From the NCBI RefSeq assembly GCF_041914405.1, contig NZ_JAYSDK010000033.1, forward strand, positions 1 through 64,000: 64,000 nt of DNA, in the 5' to 3' direction. Positions 8,266 through 16,258 of the stretch are shown here, piece after piece (the stretch's first letter is position 1; every line of letters starts with the position of its first letter). The stretch comes from Zoogloea sp041914405. Its GTDB lineage: Bacteria > Pseudomonadota > Gammaproteobacteria > Burkholderiales > Rhodocyclaceae. Below the pieces are notes generated by a model, which was given only the letters and a program-made list of their open reading frames with translations, did not search any database and was not told the DNA's origin. Position numbers and translations under genes: made by a program.

Positions 8266-9690
8266 ATGACGACTGAAATTCTCGTTTCCGGGGTCGGCCT
8301 GATTCTGGTGCTGGCCACCTGCGCCTTGGCGTTTGCGCTGGCGCGCCGCCCGTTGCGCCAGGTGCAGCGGCAACTGGACGACATCCGCGGCCTGCTCGAC
8401 GATCCGAGCGCGTCGGCCAGCGCTGCCGACTCGGTGCGCCGCCTCGAAGGGCTGCTGCAGCAAAAGGTGGCGGCGGCGCGCCGCATGGGCGAACTGGCCC
8501 GCGACCTGATGGTGTCCTCCGGCACGCTGGTGTCGTCCTTCACCGATGTCGTGCAGACCGCCGACCAGCAGTCGGAGCTGGCGCTGGCTGCTTCTTCTGC
8601 GGTCAATGGCATGGCGGCTGGCATTGGCGCCGTGTCGACGGAGGCCGGGCTGCTGCTCGGCATCGCCGCCGACGCCCACGCCCGGGCCTCCTCCGGCGGC
8701 GGCCGGGTGGCCGAGATGTCGGACAGCGTGCGCGAGCTGGCCGGTGTGGTCGGTGCGGTGGGGCAGGAGTTTGCCGGCGTGCATGCGCACATCGAGCAGA
8801 TCGGCAAGATCGTGCAGATCATCCAGGGCATCGCCAGCCAGACCAACCTGCTGGCCCTCAACGCGGCCATCGAGGCGGCGCGGGCCGGTGAGCAGGGACG
8901 CGGCTTCGCGGTGGTGGCCGACGAGGTGCGCAAGCTTGCCGAGCGGACCAGCGAGGCGACGGTCAGCGTCGGCGAGATCATCGCCGCCATCGAGAGCGGC
9001 AGCGACGGGCTCAACGTGCTGCTGGCGCGGGTGAAGGAACAGGCCGGCGCCAGCGCCGACAGCACCGGCGAGGCGGCTGAGACCCTGGCGGCGATCGCCG
9101 ATGGCGCCAGTCAGACGATGGCGGCGGTCGAGAACATCGTCAGCCGGGCCAACGGCGAAGCGGCCTCGGGCGGCCGCCTGGTGGACGAGATGGGCGGCGT
9201 GGCTGGCCTGGCGCGTGCCCTCGACGAGCGGGTCAATGGCTGCGATGCCGGCCTGCGCCAGCTGATGACCGGGTTGGTGGAGCTCAATGGCCTCAGCGTG
9301 GCCATCGACGTGCGCCGTGATGCGCTGGTGGCGTTGCTCGATGCCATCGAGGAGACCCGCACCAACAGCATTCTGGTGGTCAATTCGCGCAACCGCGAGC
9401 AGGCGCTGCCGCACGTGGAGCGCATCGAGGCGCTGGATGGGGTCGTCGATGCGCAGCTCACGCAGATCGAGCGCAGCGTGCAGCACGCGGCCGGGCGGCA
9501 GGTGGTGCAAGGCTTCAAGGACGCGCTGCGGCAGTACCGCCAGGTCCGCAGCCGCATGCTGCAGCAGGCCCGTGCCGGCGAGCTGGGGTGGGTACGGACG
9601 ACTGGAATCGGAGAGGTCAGACCCGCCTACAAGGGCTTGAAGGACGCCTACAGTGCGCTCGCCAACGCCTGCCCGTCCGTCAGCACCTAG
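8266..9690 (+). CDS. methyl-accepting chemotaxis-type protein with C-terminal helical extension
   Basis: This 474-residue protein starts at the ATG after the terminator; an upstream in-frame start at 8200 would lie within the hairpin. One membrane helix (about residues 7-27) is followed directly by coiled coil, without a periplasmic domain or a clear HAMP domain. The signalling hairpin is intact: IIQGIASQTNLLALNAAIEA, then EQGRGFAVVADEVRKLAERT (about 186-228), the CheA/CheW-binding tip. After the descending helix, residues 350-466 form an unusual helical tail with spaced R, E and hydrophobic residues that resembles a four-helix-bundle sensor. No CheBR pentapeptide is seen at the C terminus. 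It may sense a cytoplasmic or membrane-near signal. Whether it controls flagella or another output cannot be told. Confidence 0.85.
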   Translation: MTTEILVSGVGLILVLATCALAFALARRPLRQVQRQLDDIRGLLDDPSASASAADSVRRLEGLLQQKVAAARRMGELARDLMVSSGTLVSSFTDVVQTADQQSELALAASSAVNGMAAGIGAVSTEAGLLLGIAADAHARASSGGGRVAEMSDSVRELAGVVGAVGQEFAGVHAHIEQIGKIVQIIQGIASQTNLLALNAAIEAARAGEQGRGFAVVADEVRKLAERTSEATVSVGEIIAAIESGSDGLNVLLARVKEQAGASADSTGEAAETLAAIADGASQTMAAVENIVSRANGEAASGGRLVDEMGGVAGLARALDERVNGCDAGLRQLMTGLVELNGLSVAIDVRRDALVALLDAIEETRTNSILVVNSRNREQALPHVERIEALDGVVDAQLTQIERSVQHAAGRQVVQGFKDALRQYRQVRSRMLQQARAGELGWVRTTGIGEVRPAYKGLKDAYSALANACPSVST

Positions 9691-9768
9691 TCTGGCGGCG
9701 ACTGCGGAACCCGGAGTGGGGCGGTGATCGTGTTATGGTCGGCCCCATCGAGAAACGGAGTCTGTCGC

Positions 9769-10146
9769 ATGAGCAGTCTGGAAAAGGGGCTGCGTTCTGC
9801 GGTGACGGAGCGGGGGTTGCGCGTGGCGCTGATCTTCGCTCTCACTGCCGAGCGCCTGTCGGTGCATTACGAGCATGGCCAGTGGTTGACCGCGGCCCAG
9901 GGCGCGACGCTGGTTGCCGACTGGCTGGGGCGTTCAAAGCGCAGCCTGCCGCTGGATGAGCGCAAGCATCTGTCGGAATTGAGCGACCAGCTGGCCCGCC
10001 AAGTGGCGGGTTCGGTGTCCCGCGAGGTGGGCTTGCACATCACCCACGAGATGATGGAAGCGCTGGACCCCAACCATCAGTCCGACGTCGGCCAGACGAT
10101 GATGGTGGAGTGCGAGCGCATGCTCGATACGCCGATCGAAGGCTGA
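9769..10146 (+). CDS. hypothetical protein
   Basis: This 125-residue soluble protein starts at an ATG with an ACGGAG site about 8 bases upstream. I recognise no domain. It is mostly helical by composition, with VTERGLRVALIFALTAERLS near the start and a charged middle; it has no cysteine except one near the C terminus and no signal peptide. It follows the chemoreceptor by 78 bases on the same strand and ends tail-to-tail with the SDR gene 15 bases away. Codon use looks native. Function is unknown. Confidence 0.7.
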   Translation: MSSLEKGLRSAVTERGLRVALIFALTAERLSVHYEHGQWLTAAQGATLVADWLGRSKRSLPLDERKHLSELSDQLARQVAGSVSREVGLHITHEMMEALDPNHQSDVGQTMMVECERMLDTPIEG

Positions 10147-10161
10147 GGCTGGCGCGGGCCT

Positions 10162-10899
10162 TCAGTCCGGCAGATGGCGCAGGTCGCCGTCCACCACATC
10201 GCCGAAGCTCGGCCCGAGCAGGTAATTCACGAGGCGCTGCGCGGCCTTGTCCGGCGAGGTCAGCTGGCCGCTGCTCTTCAATGCTTCGAAACGCCCTTTC
10301 TGCGGAAATTGTTCGACGCTGCTGGCTCGGATTTCCGCCTGCATGCCGGTATCCACGACGCCCGGCGCCAGGCTGGCGACGCGCAGGCCGGGCAAGTGCT
10401 CGGCGGCCATGGCCCGCGCCTGGTGATCCAGTGCCGCCTTGGTGGCGCAATACACGCTCCAGCCCGCATAAGGGCTGCGCGCCGCACCGCTGGAAATATG
10501 TACGACACGCCGGTCGGCGCTTTGCCGTGTGGCGGCGACGAAGGCATTGGTCAGCAGCAGTGGTGCCGTCACATTGACAGCCACTGCGCGCGCGATGGCC
10601 GTGGCATCGGCCTCGCCGACCAGCCCTACCGGTTGCAGCAGGCCGGCATTGTTGATCAGAAGTGCGGTCTCCGCGTCGGCGAGGAAGTCGCGTAGCGACG
10701 GCGTGTTCAGCCAGGCTTCCAGGGATGGGGTGTCGGAGAGATCGAGTGATGCTTCCCGCAGCAAATCCGGATAGGTGGAGCACCGTTGCGGATTGCCGCT
10801 CCGGGCCAGGGCCAGCAGCGGAATGCCGCGGCGGAGGAGAGCGTCGGCAATCGCAGCGCCGAGGCCGCGGCTGTGTCCGGTGAGAAGGGCTTTGATCAT
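10162..10899 (-). CDS. short-chain dehydrogenase/reductase
   Basis: The 245-residue protein has all classical SDR landmarks: the nucleotide motif TGHSRGLG at residues 7-14, NNAG at 83-86, the catalytic serine at about 136-137 and YxxxK (Y150, K154). It has the APGVVDTGM segment after the active site. An NADP(H)-linked oxidoreductase acting on a carbonyl or alcohol is expected. The short form and these motifs resemble benzil/sepiapterin reductase-like SDRs, but the substrate cannot be read from sequence. It stands alone, 76 bases downstream of the GGDEF-EAL gene's end on the other side and convergent with the hypothetical gene. Confidence 0.85.
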   Translation of the reverse strand: MIKALLTGHSRGLGAAIADALLRRGIPLLALARSGNPQRCSTYPDLLREASLDLSDTPSLEAWLNTPSLRDFLADAETALLINNAGLLQPVGLVGEADATAIARAVAVNVTAPLLLTNAFVAATRQSADRRVVHISSGAARSPYAGWSVYCATKAALDHQARAMAAEHLPGLRVASLAPGVVDTGMQAEIRASSVEQFPQKGRFEALKSSGQLTSPDKAAQRLVNYLLGPSFGDVVDGDLRHLPD

Positions 10900-10975
10900 G
10901 GGGCGCGATCGGGTTTCGGAACCTGGATGTTAGCCGCTCTTCGCCCCCGCGGGGTGTGCCTGCTTTTGGGGACTT

Positions 10976-13861
10976 TTATTGAGCGAGCGAACTTTCCGCC
11001 ACGGCTGGGCTGATCAGGCCGCCCAGCTGATCCGCGCCGATCGGGCGCGAGAAGTAGTAGCCCTGGCCGATCGTGCAGCCCAGTTCGTTCAGGATGCGCT
11101 GCTGCTCCTCTGACTCGATGCCTTCGGCGACGGTCACCAGCGACATGTCGCGGGCGATGCTGACGATGGCGCGGATCAGCGTGATGTCGTCCTGGTTGCA
11201 GTGCAGCTCCGAGACGAAGGACTTGTCGATCTTCAGTACGTCGAAACGGAAGTTGCGCAGGTAGGACAGGCTGGAATAGCCGGTGCCGAAGTCGTCCAGG
11301 GACAGCTGTATGCCCAGGTCGGCGAGGCCCTGCAGGGTCTCGCGGATCTGCTCGTCGTGGCTCAGGAAGACGCTTTCCGTTACCTCGATTTCCAGGCGTT
11401 GGGGGTTGAGGCCGTGGCGCTGCAAGGTGTCGCGCACGAGTCCGACGAAGTTGCGTTGGCGGAGCTGGGGCACCGCGACATTGACCGCCATGTGGATGGG
11501 GCGGGCGCCGGCGACATCCCACGCGCGCAGCTGGCGGCAGGCCTCGTCGAGAACCCAGCTGCCGATGCCGTGGATCAGGCCGGTTTCCTCGGCCACTGGG
11601 ATGAAGCGGTCCGGCGGGACCAGCGCGCTGCCAGCCGGCTGCCAACGTAGTAGTGCCTCGCAGCCGACGATGGCGCCGCTGGCCAGGTCCACCTGGGGCT
11701 GGTAGTGCAGCAGCAGCTCCTTGCGGGCGAGGGCATGGCGCAGTCCGTTTTCGAGCTGCAGGCGCTCCATGACCCACTCGTTGAACTCCGGGGTGAAAAA
11801 CTGGAAGTTGTTACGTCCGTTGTTCTTGGCATGGTACATCGCCGTGTCGGCGTTCTTCAGCAGGGTCTCGCTGTCCTGACCGTTGTCGGGGAAGAGCGTG
11901 ATGCCGATGCTGGGGGTGAGCTGCAGTTCGTGCTCGTCCACATAGTACGGCTGGCTGAGGGTGGCTAGGATCTTGCGGGCCACCGGCAGCACATGGGATG
12001 GGCCATCGAGATGGGGCAACACCACCGCGAACTCATCACCGCCCAGGCGGCTGACGGTGTCGCTTTCGCGCACCAGATGACGCAGGCGGTCGGCCACGGC
12101 CTGCAGCACGCGGTCGCCAATCGCGTGGCCGAGGGAGTCGTTGATGTTCTTGAAGCGGTCCAGGTCGATGAACAATACGCCGACCTGACGGGCTTCGCGC
12201 CGAGCCTGGGAGACGGCTTCGTTGAGGCGCTCGTGCAGCAGGCTGCGGTTGGGCAGTTGGGTCAGCGGGTCGTACTCGGCCAGCTGGCGGATCTGCTCCT
12301 CGGCTTCCTTGCGTTCCGTGATATCGAGGAAGGTGCCCACGTAGTGCAGTACCTTGCCGGCCTGGTCGCGCACCGAGCTGATGCTGATCAGTTCCGGATA
12401 CACCACGCCATCCTTGCGGCGGTTGCGAATCTCCCCGGTCCATGAGCCGGTCTCCCGGATGGACTTCCACATGTTGCGATAGAAGTTCCCGTCGTGTTCG
12501 CCGGACGCCAGCACACTGGGCCGCTGGCCGACCACTTCGTCGGGGGTTCGGCCGGTGATCGCACAAAAGGCCGGATTGACCGCGAGGATTCGGGTTTCCG
12601 GATCCGTGATGACGATGCCTTCCTTGCTGCTCTCGAAGACATGGCCAGCGAGGCGGAGTTGCTTGGCCTGTTTCTCCAGAGCCTGGGCGTGTTCGTCTAG
12701 CTCCCGTCGGTAGTTGCCGAGCAGGCCGCTCATCCAGCGGGAGAACAGCACCGACGCGCCAATGGCCAGCAGGATGGCGCTCAGCGCGGCGATGGAAAGG
12801 AAGGGGATCTGCCGGGACAGGGCTTGCAGCATGGCGGCCCGCTCGGAATCGAAGGCCCCCTGCATCTCCTCCTCGAACACCGAGGCGATCACCACCATCT
12901 TCCAGGGACGGTACACCTGCACATAGGCGGTGCGCAGGCTCTGGATATTCCTGGACCGGTTGAGCCAGGGGTATTGCAGGAAGCCACCGCCTTCGCTGGC
13001 CAGCTTGATCAGCGCGGCGCGGACCTTCTGCTCGTCCGGCGAGCCCACTTCCGTAAAGTGCTTACCCTCGAATTCCGGCCACTGGGGCTGGAGCAGCAGC
13101 TGCCCGTCCTGGCTGATGGCAACGAAGCTGCCGGTATCGCCGAACTTCCAGGCACGCAGGCGCTCGAGCCCTTCGCGCATGCGCATGTCCTGCCACTTGT
13201 AAAGGTAGTCGCCGGTTCCGATGACCCAGCCGTAGGGCTTGAACAGCCGCACGTAGGCCAGCTTGTCCGACATCTCCTTCGGGTTGTCGGGGGAGTACCA
13301 GCGATAGGTCGAGTAGCCGCCGTCCGGTTTGTTGCGGGCGGTTTCGGCCAGGCCGCGCATGATGTAATGGCCGCTGTCATCCTGGTTGTCCCACAGGGTG
13401 CGGCCTTCCCGCTCCGGCGCAATCGGCAGCAGGATGCACTCTCCGTCGAGGCCGTCGATGAAGAAATAGCCACGTCCGTCGTAGAAACGCTGAGGGCGCA
13501 GGGCTTCGACGATGAGGCGCTTCACCTCGGCCTCGGGGCGGCGGCCGCGCTCCCGCTCGTAGATCGCCTGGGCGGTTTGCATCGCCATGTCGACGCGGTC
13601 GCGCAGGGCTTCCTGCAACACCATCTCGGTGCGGGAGTGGACGAAATCCAGGTAGCCGATGGCGGCGGCCATTTCGCTGCGCAGTCGCTCCTGCTTCTGC
13701 GTGGAAAAGCCGCGCTCGAGGCGGTCGATGCTCTGGTGGTGCTGGTTGACGCCGATCCACAGGAAACTGGCACCCAGCGCGACGGCCAGGGTGACGACCA
13801 CGATCAGTGTCCCCAAAAGGTGGTAACGGGGCAGGTTGCGGTCGGTCAGGTGAAATTTCAT
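10976..13861 (-). CDS. Cache-PAS-GGDEF-EAL cyclic-di-GMP turnover protein
   Basis: This 961-residue membrane sensor has a membrane helix at about 14-38 and a large periplasmic region (40-350) with two Cache-like halves. The segments YDGRGYFFIDGLDGECILLP and FKPYGWVIGTGDYLYKWQDM are the Cache signature. A second membrane helix lies at 352-374, a PAS domain at about 405-515 and GGDEF at 520-690 with intact RLGGDEF (607-611). The EAL domain extends to the end with intact EALLRW (735-740) and DDFGTGYSSLSYL. Both motifs are canonical, so it may make or degrade cyclic di-GMP depending on ligand. It is monocistronic and divergent from the sensor kinase at 14128. Confidence 0.93.
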   Translation of the reverse strand: MKFHLTDRNLPRYHLLGTLIVVVTLAVALGASFLWIGVNQHHQSIDRLERGFSTQKQERLRSEMAAAIGYLDFVHSRTEMVLQEALRDRVDMAMQTAQAIYERERGRRPEAEVKRLIVEALRPQRFYDGRGYFFIDGLDGECILLPIAPEREGRTLWDNQDDSGHYIMRGLAETARNKPDGGYSTYRWYSPDNPKEMSDKLAYVRLFKPYGWVIGTGDYLYKWQDMRMREGLERLRAWKFGDTGSFVAISQDGQLLLQPQWPEFEGKHFTEVGSPDEQKVRAALIKLASEGGGFLQYPWLNRSRNIQSLRTAYVQVYRPWKMVVIASVFEEEMQGAFDSERAAMLQALSRQIPFLSIAALSAILLAIGASVLFSRWMSGLLGNYRRELDEHAQALEKQAKQLRLAGHVFESSKEGIVITDPETRILAVNPAFCAITGRTPDEVVGQRPSVLASGEHDGNFYRNMWKSIRETGSWTGEIRNRRKDGVVYPELISISSVRDQAGKVLHYVGTFLDITERKEAEEQIRQLAEYDPLTQLPNRSLLHERLNEAVSQARREARQVGVLFIDLDRFKNINDSLGHAIGDRVLQAVADRLRHLVRESDTVSRLGGDEFAVVLPHLDGPSHVLPVARKILATLSQPYYVDEHELQLTPSIGITLFPDNGQDSETLLKNADTAMYHAKNNGRNNFQFFTPEFNEWVMERLQLENGLRHALARKELLLHYQPQVDLASGAIVGCEALLRWQPAGSALVPPDRFIPVAEETGLIHGIGSWVLDEACRQLRAWDVAGARPIHMAVNVAVPQLRQRNFVGLVRDTLQRHGLNPQRLEIEVTESVFLSHDEQIRETLQGLADLGIQLSLDDFGTGYSSLSYLRNFRFDVLKIDKSFVSELHCNQDDITLIRAIVSIARDMSLVTVAEGIESEEQQRILNELGCTIGQGYYFSRPIGADQLGGLISPAVAESSLAQ

Positions 13862-14127
13862 TACGGGCTGTCGGGGCTCTGGCTGCTTATTGTGGGCGTT
13901 GAAACGCCAAATTATGTGAACAGCGTCGCAATATATATCTAAAGTAGTATTCTACCTGTGCGTTCCCGTTTTCGCGCGCGCCAGCCGGTAGAATGGCGAC
14001 CCGAGTGCCGTTTTTTTGGGGCGCGCCGCGCTCAAGACACCCTGGCAGCTGCCGATATCGTCAGCAGCGCCCGTCGGAGTCCCGTGTGGTTCCGAGCGAT
14101 GGGCGACCCCCTTGGTTTCCCGACTCC
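13862..14127. promoter_or_regulatory. divergent intergenic region with dyad and AT-rich core
   Basis: This 266-base region separates the divergent GGDEF-EAL and sensor kinase genes. It contains a perfect 6-bp dyad, GGCGTT-GA-AACGCC, at 13895-13908, 34 bases before the GGDEF-EAL start. Just beyond is an AT-rich stretch (about 13910-13955, with ATATATAT) unlike the surrounding GC-rich DNA, probably holding divergent promoters. I could not fix -35/-10 pairs with confidence. The stretch from 13993 is open in frame with the kinase but does not look coding. Confidence 0.35.
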
Positions 14128-15825
14128 ATGCCTTCGTCCTTCGCTCCGCTCACTGCCGGCCGTCGTGTGCGCCTGTTCGCGCCGATCCTCATTCTCGTCC
14201 TGGCCCTGATCGGCCTGATCTGGGGGGCCGTCCTGTACAAGGCGGCGGCGGAAGAGAAAATGGTCATCCACTCGGTCAATACCGAGAACCTCAACCTCGC
14301 GCGGGCCTTCGAGGAACACACGATCCGCACGATCAAGAGCGTCGACCAGGCGGTGCTGTTCCTCAAGTTCCAGTACGAGAAGTACGGCGACAAGGTCAAT
14401 ATCGCCGAATACGTGCGGGAGGGGATGATCATCAGCAGCATCTTCAACCAGCTGGGGGTGATCGACGAGCACGGCATGTACATCCTCAGTAACCTGCCCA
14501 ACCACAAAACAATGGACCTGTCGGACCGGGAGCATTTCCGCGTCCACAAGGACAGGGACACCAACCAGCTGTTCATCAGCAAGCCTGTGCTGGGTCGTGC
14601 GTCGGGTAAGTGGTCGATCCAGATGACGCGGCGGATCAACAAGCCGGATGGCAGCTTCGGCGGCGTCGTGGTGATCTCGGTCGATCCCTATTACTTCTCC
14701 GATTTCTACAGCGGTGTGGAGCTAGGCCGGCGCAGCGTGGTGTCGCTGGTTGGCCGCGACGGCATCGTGCGGGCCCGGCGGGTGGGCGACAACAACGATG
14801 TCGGCCAGAACATCCAGGGCAGCCCGCTGATGAGCGTGTGGGACACGGCCGCCAGCGGGAGCTACCTTTCAACTAGCGTAGCGGACGGGGTGAAGCGCTT
14901 CTACAGCTACAGGGCGCTGAAGGAGTATCCGCTGGCCGTGGCGGTCGGCGTGGACGAGGACGAAGCCCTGGCTGATTTCCACGAGCGCCGACGCGGCTAC
15001 ATGATCTACGCAGGGGGAATGACGCTGGTGGTGCTGCTCTTCGGCGGCCTGTCGATCTACCTGCTCAACCGCCAGTACCGCGTTTCCGAAGCCCTGCGGG
15101 ACAGCCAGATCAAGGCCGAGGCAGCCAACCGCATGAAATCGGAGTTCCTCGCCTCCATGTCCCACGAGCTACGCACCCCGCTGAACGGCATCATGGGCTA
15201 CGCCGAGTTCCTGCGTGACACCTCTGAGGACACCAACAAGGAGTTCGCCGGGATCATCCTCGACAGCAGCCATCACCTGCTGGAACTGGTCAATTCCATC
15301 CTCGACCTGGCCAAGATCGAGTCCGGCAAGATGGAGCTGGACCTGAGCCAGGAAGAACTGCAGCCCCTGATCGAGCGCATCGTGCGGACCCACTATCCGC
15401 CGGCCGAGGAGAAGGGGCTGGAGCTGCGGGTGGACATCGCGCCGGAGGCGCCGACCGAGTTCGTCTGCGATACGACACGGCTGGCCCAGATCCTCAACAA
15501 CCTGATCAACAACGCGATCAAGTTCACCGACAAAGGCAGCGTACGCGTGCAGGTTGGGCGTGACGGCGACGCGCTGCGGCTTGCGGTGACGGACACCGGC
15601 AGCGGCATTCCCGAGGAGATGCTGCCCCATGTGTTCGAACGCTTCCGCCAGGTGGATGGTTTCCTGACCCGCCGACACCAGGGCACCGGTCTAGGCCTCG
15701 CATTGGTCCAGGAACTGGTTAAACTGATGGGTGGGGATGTGAGCCTCACGTCCCGGCTGGGTGAGGGCAGCGAATTCGTCATTCGCCTGCCGCTGATCAG
15801 CCATCCCGTGGCCGAGCAGGTGTAA
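14128..15825 (+). CDS. Cache-domain sensor histidine kinase
   Basis: This protein has 565 residues from the ATG at 14128. An in-frame ATG at 13993 would add an odd Arg/Pro-rich leader and has no better ribosome site, so the shorter start is preferred but not certain. A membrane helix at about 17-37 is followed by a periplasmic dCache-like domain (45-285), a second helix (291-313), a HisKA domain with SHELRTPLNG (His346) and an HATPase with NNLINNAIKF, DTGSGIP and GTGLGLAL. No receiver domain is attached; the gene 4 bases downstream encodes a single receiver. Together they form a two-component pair. The ligand is unknown, but dCache domains usually bind small carboxylates or amino acids. Confidence 0.9.
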   Translation: MPSSFAPLTAGRRVRLFAPILILVLALIGLIWGAVLYKAAAEEKMVIHSVNTENLNLARAFEEHTIRTIKSVDQAVLFLKFQYEKYGDKVNIAEYVREGMIISSIFNQLGVIDEHGMYILSNLPNHKTMDLSDREHFRVHKDRDTNQLFISKPVLGRASGKWSIQMTRRINKPDGSFGGVVVISVDPYYFSDFYSGVELGRRSVVSLVGRDGIVRARRVGDNNDVGQNIQGSPLMSVWDTAASGSYLSTSVADGVKRFYSYRALKEYPLAVAVGVDEDEALADFHERRRGYMIYAGGMTLVVLLFGGLSIYLLNRQYRVSEALRDSQIKAEAANRMKSEFLASMSHELRTPLNGIMGYAEFLRDTSEDTNKEFAGIILDSSHHLLELVNSILDLAKIESGKMELDLSQEELQPLIERIVRTHYPPAEEKGLELRVDIAPEAPTEFVCDTTRLAQILNNLINNAIKFTDKGSVRVQVGRDGDALRLAVTDTGSGIPEEMLPHVFERFRQVDGFLTRRHQGTGLGLALVQELVKLMGGDVSLTSRLGEGSEFVIRLPLISHPVAEQV

Positions 15826-15829
15826 GCCG

Positions 15830-16183
15830 ATGAGAGTCCTGATCGTTGACGACCAGAAGATCAACCGCACGCTGCCCAGCGTTCTGCTGAAGCAGGCGGG
15901 GTGCGAAGTGTTCGAGGCGGATAGCGGCGAGGCCGCGCTGGCCGTGCTGAGGACCTGCCCCGTCGATGCCGTTCTGCTGGACATCAGCATGCCCGGCGTC
16001 AGCGGCATGGAAGTGTGTGCCCAGTTGCGCCAAGAACCGGCCTGGGCCCATCTGCACATCGTCGCCTACACTGCCCATGCGCTGCCGAGCGAGCGCAGCG
16101 AGATCCTTGCCGCCGGCTTTGACGAGCTTCTCATCAAGCCGATCAACCGGCAAAGCCTGCTGAATGCGCTGAAGCTCCCGTAG
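15830..16183 (+). CDS. single-domain response regulator
   Basis: The 117-residue protein is nothing but a receiver domain: acidic pair D7-D8, phospho-acceptor D51 (LLDISMPG), the conserved Thr/Ala of YTAHA near residue 81, and Lys103 (IKPI). It has no output domain, so it must act by protein contact, as CheY- or Spo0F-like proteins do. It starts 4 bases after the kinase stop and is surely co-expressed with it. A likely role is to pass phosphate to a downstream partner such as a phosphotransfer protein or a diguanylate cyclase. The partner is not identifiable here. Confidence 0.9.
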   Translation: MRVLIVDDQKINRTLPSVLLKQAGCEVFEADSGEAALAVLRTCPVDAVLLDISMPGVSGMEVCAQLRQEPAWAHLHIVAYTAHALPSERSEILAAGFDELLIKPINRQSLLNALKLP

Positions 16184-16217
16184 CGGGGAGCCGCAGCGGG
16201 CTCTGGAGGGATCTCTA

Positions 16218-16247
16218 CTGTGGGGGCGAATTCATTCGCCCCCACAG
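16218..16247. repeat. REP-like palindrome, probable bidirectional terminator
   Basis: A perfect 13-bp stem (CTGTGGGGGCGAA and its complement) encloses a 4-base TTCA loop. It lies between the convergent receiver gene and parC, 12 bases from the parC stop. The core, TGTGGGnGCGAATTCATTCGC, closely resembles REP elements scattered in Pseudomonas genomes. It could terminate both transcripts. Whether it is a repeated family in this genome cannot be decided from one copy. Confidence 0.6.
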
Positions 16248-16258
16248 AGCCAAGCCTG

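Noticed and set aside
13993..14127. N-terminal extension of the sensor kinase
   Set aside because: Arg/Pro-rich, non-conserved looking leader before the natural membrane helix; the 14128 start is simpler, though not proven.
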